A stretch of 64,000 bases of DNA from Vibrio cyclitrophicus. GTDB lineage: Bacteria > Pseudomonadota > Gammaproteobacteria > Enterobacterales > Vibrionaceae. A model generated the notes under the pieces. The model was given only the letters and a program-made list of their open reading frames with translations. It did not search any database and was not told the DNA's origin. The translations under genes were made by a program, and so were the position numbers. Location: NCBI RefSeq assembly GCF_024347435.1, contig NZ_AP025481.1:744001-808000 (forward strand), given 5' to 3'. Below, piece after piece: positions 63,057 to 64,000 of the stretch. Positions within the stretch are counted from its first letter, which is position 1; every line of letters starts with the position of its first letter.

Positions 63057-64000
63057 AACCTATCACAAGACATGGCATTTTTTGTATATCTTGGTATTGA
63101 TACTTTTTTATTTTGCCGCCTTCATTCCTAACGTTTGGAGTCAAAAAATGGTATTGAATCCGACAGGGCGAGACATTCAACTCACCTCGTTACTAAGAAT
63201 AAGTGACACTATATTGGGTGAAGCGGATATTATCATTACCGCTAACAATGAGATATTGCTGCCTAAAGAAAGCACTCTCACTCTCCTTTCTTCAGTGGTG
63301 ACTCAAGAAGGTATCAATAAACTGAGTAACACGACAGATAACGAGATGTTGTCTCAACATCAATTTGAACTCGTAGGGTTAGGTCTTAGTTTCGACTTTT
63401 CGTCATTAGAATGTATCGTGACGGTACCGCCTGAATTTAGCTTAACACAGCAACTGTCGATGAATGGCGCGAATGATTTTTATAATTATGCAGAGCCAAG
63501 TATGTTCAGTGGGTACATTAACTTGGCCCTCTCCGCGAACGAGAGTCAATATATCGATCAAAACTCCTCAAGACAGGATCTTTATCGTAGCCAATTCGAC
63601 TCCGCTCTTAACATTGGCTTTCTAAATTTTGAGTATGAATCCTATTTAGAAAACGGCTCATCGCAAGAATCGAGATACATAAGAGAAGGCTCTCGCCTAA
63701 ACATTGATTTTGCCGAACAAGGTACACGACTGGTACTAGGCGATATGTACAACAGCGGTCAATCTTTTCAAGATAGCACCGACATTCTTGGTATTGGCTT
63801 AACTCGAGATTTCACCCTTATTCCAACTAGAAACGCGCGTCCAAGAGCTAATCAATCATTCACACTACAAAGAGCATCTAATGTCGATGTCTATATTGAT
63901 GGGATCGCAGTTCAACGGTTAACCCTAGGGGCCGGTAGCTATAACCTTAGTGATATCCCTCTTGCGCAAGGTAGTAATGATATTGTGCTGGTCATCACCG
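63040..64000 (+). CDS. Fimbrial outer-membrane usher, 5' part
   Basis: The frame is open from ATG 63040 (or ATG 63046) to the window end, 320 codons. The start MGMKTRTYHKTWHFLYILVL is a signal peptide, then a periplasmic N-domain and the start of the beta barrel. Usher-like segments are GDMYNSGQSFQDSTDILGIGLTRDF and the plug-type NVDVYIDGIAVQRLTL...GSYNLSDIPL, which corresponds to the usher plug domain. The 3' end lies outside the window. No stop occurs in the frame. Confidence 0.87.
   Translation, partial: MGMKTRTYHKTWHFLYILVLILFYFAAFIPNVWSQKMVLNPTGRDIQLTSLLRISDTILGEADIIITANNEILLPKESTLTLLSSVVTQEGINKLSNTTDNEMLSQHQFELVGLGLSFDFSSLECIVTVPPEFSLTQQLSMNGANDFYNYAEPSMFSGYINLALSANESQYIDQNSSRQDLYRSQFDSALNIGFLNFEYESYLENGSSQESRYIREGSRLNIDFAEQGTRLVLGDMYNSGQSFQDSTDILGIGLTRDFTLIPTRNARPRANQSFTLQRASNVDVYIDGIAVQRLTLGAGSYNLSDIPLAQGSNDIVLVIT

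Overview
The window looks like a piece of a Vibrio genome, most likely a marine species of the Splendidus type. This rests on protein families and gene layout, not on a database search. Pointers are a TonB2-type energy cluster (TPR protein, TonB, ExbD, ExbB, long TtpC-like ExbB and a DUF3450 protein), a DUF2986 protein, repeated Gly/Cys/Leu tRNA arrays, a trxC next to a second KAS III gene, nrdDG, and nirBD-nirC. From memory, several of these sit on the small chromosome in V. cholerae. I could not check which replicon this is.

Layout. 1-9.5 kb: a Zn-protease-like lipoprotein and an aromatic aminotransferase, then anaerobic ribonucleotide reductase (nrdD, nrdG) behind a perfect FNR site and two NrdR-type boxes, a secreted endonuclease/phosphatase-fold protein, a YeeE/YedE pair behind twin ATTAG-N6-CTAAT operators, a glycosyltransferase and a GNAT. 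9.5-17.4 kb: KAS III, trxC, a GMC oxidoreductase plus acyl-CoA ligase operon with a divergent AraC regulator, and an MFS transporter. 17.5-22.3 kb: two paralogous stand-alone winged-helix proteins, an AraC/MATE divergent pair, a YgbA_NO protein, a GNAT and a DUF2986 protein.

22.3-37.3 kb is a metal-acquisition block, almost all on the minus strand. It has a TonB-dependent siderophore-type receptor, a complete TonB2-type energising operon, and an operon of PepSY protein, DUF2271, DUF4198, a small exported protein, DUF6162 and a ZnuABC-like ABC importer with an additional histidine-free binding-protein homologue. Three Fur-like boxes lie upstream of the three transcription units. The likely logic is outer-membrane uptake (receptor plus TonB), periplasmic handling (DUF2271/4198/6162, PepSY) and inner-membrane import (ABC), all under iron control.

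37.7-49.5 kb: a dicarboxylate/amino-acid symporter with a CRP-like site, a two-component system, an NYN protein, a DUF4174 protein, cobA, and nirB-nirD-nirC behind an FNR-like site, then azlCD. 49.7-54.6 kb: ten tRNA genes in two arrays (6+4) with near-identical sequence, each with its own promoter and terminator, bracketing a lipase and a chemoreceptor. 54.7-59.6 kb: viaA-ravA, a NUDIX hydrolase and a threonine aldolase. 59.6-64 kb: an AT-rich 820-bp spacer followed by a chaperone-usher fimbrial operon (minor pilin-like, pilin, two chaperones, usher), whose usher runs off the window end.
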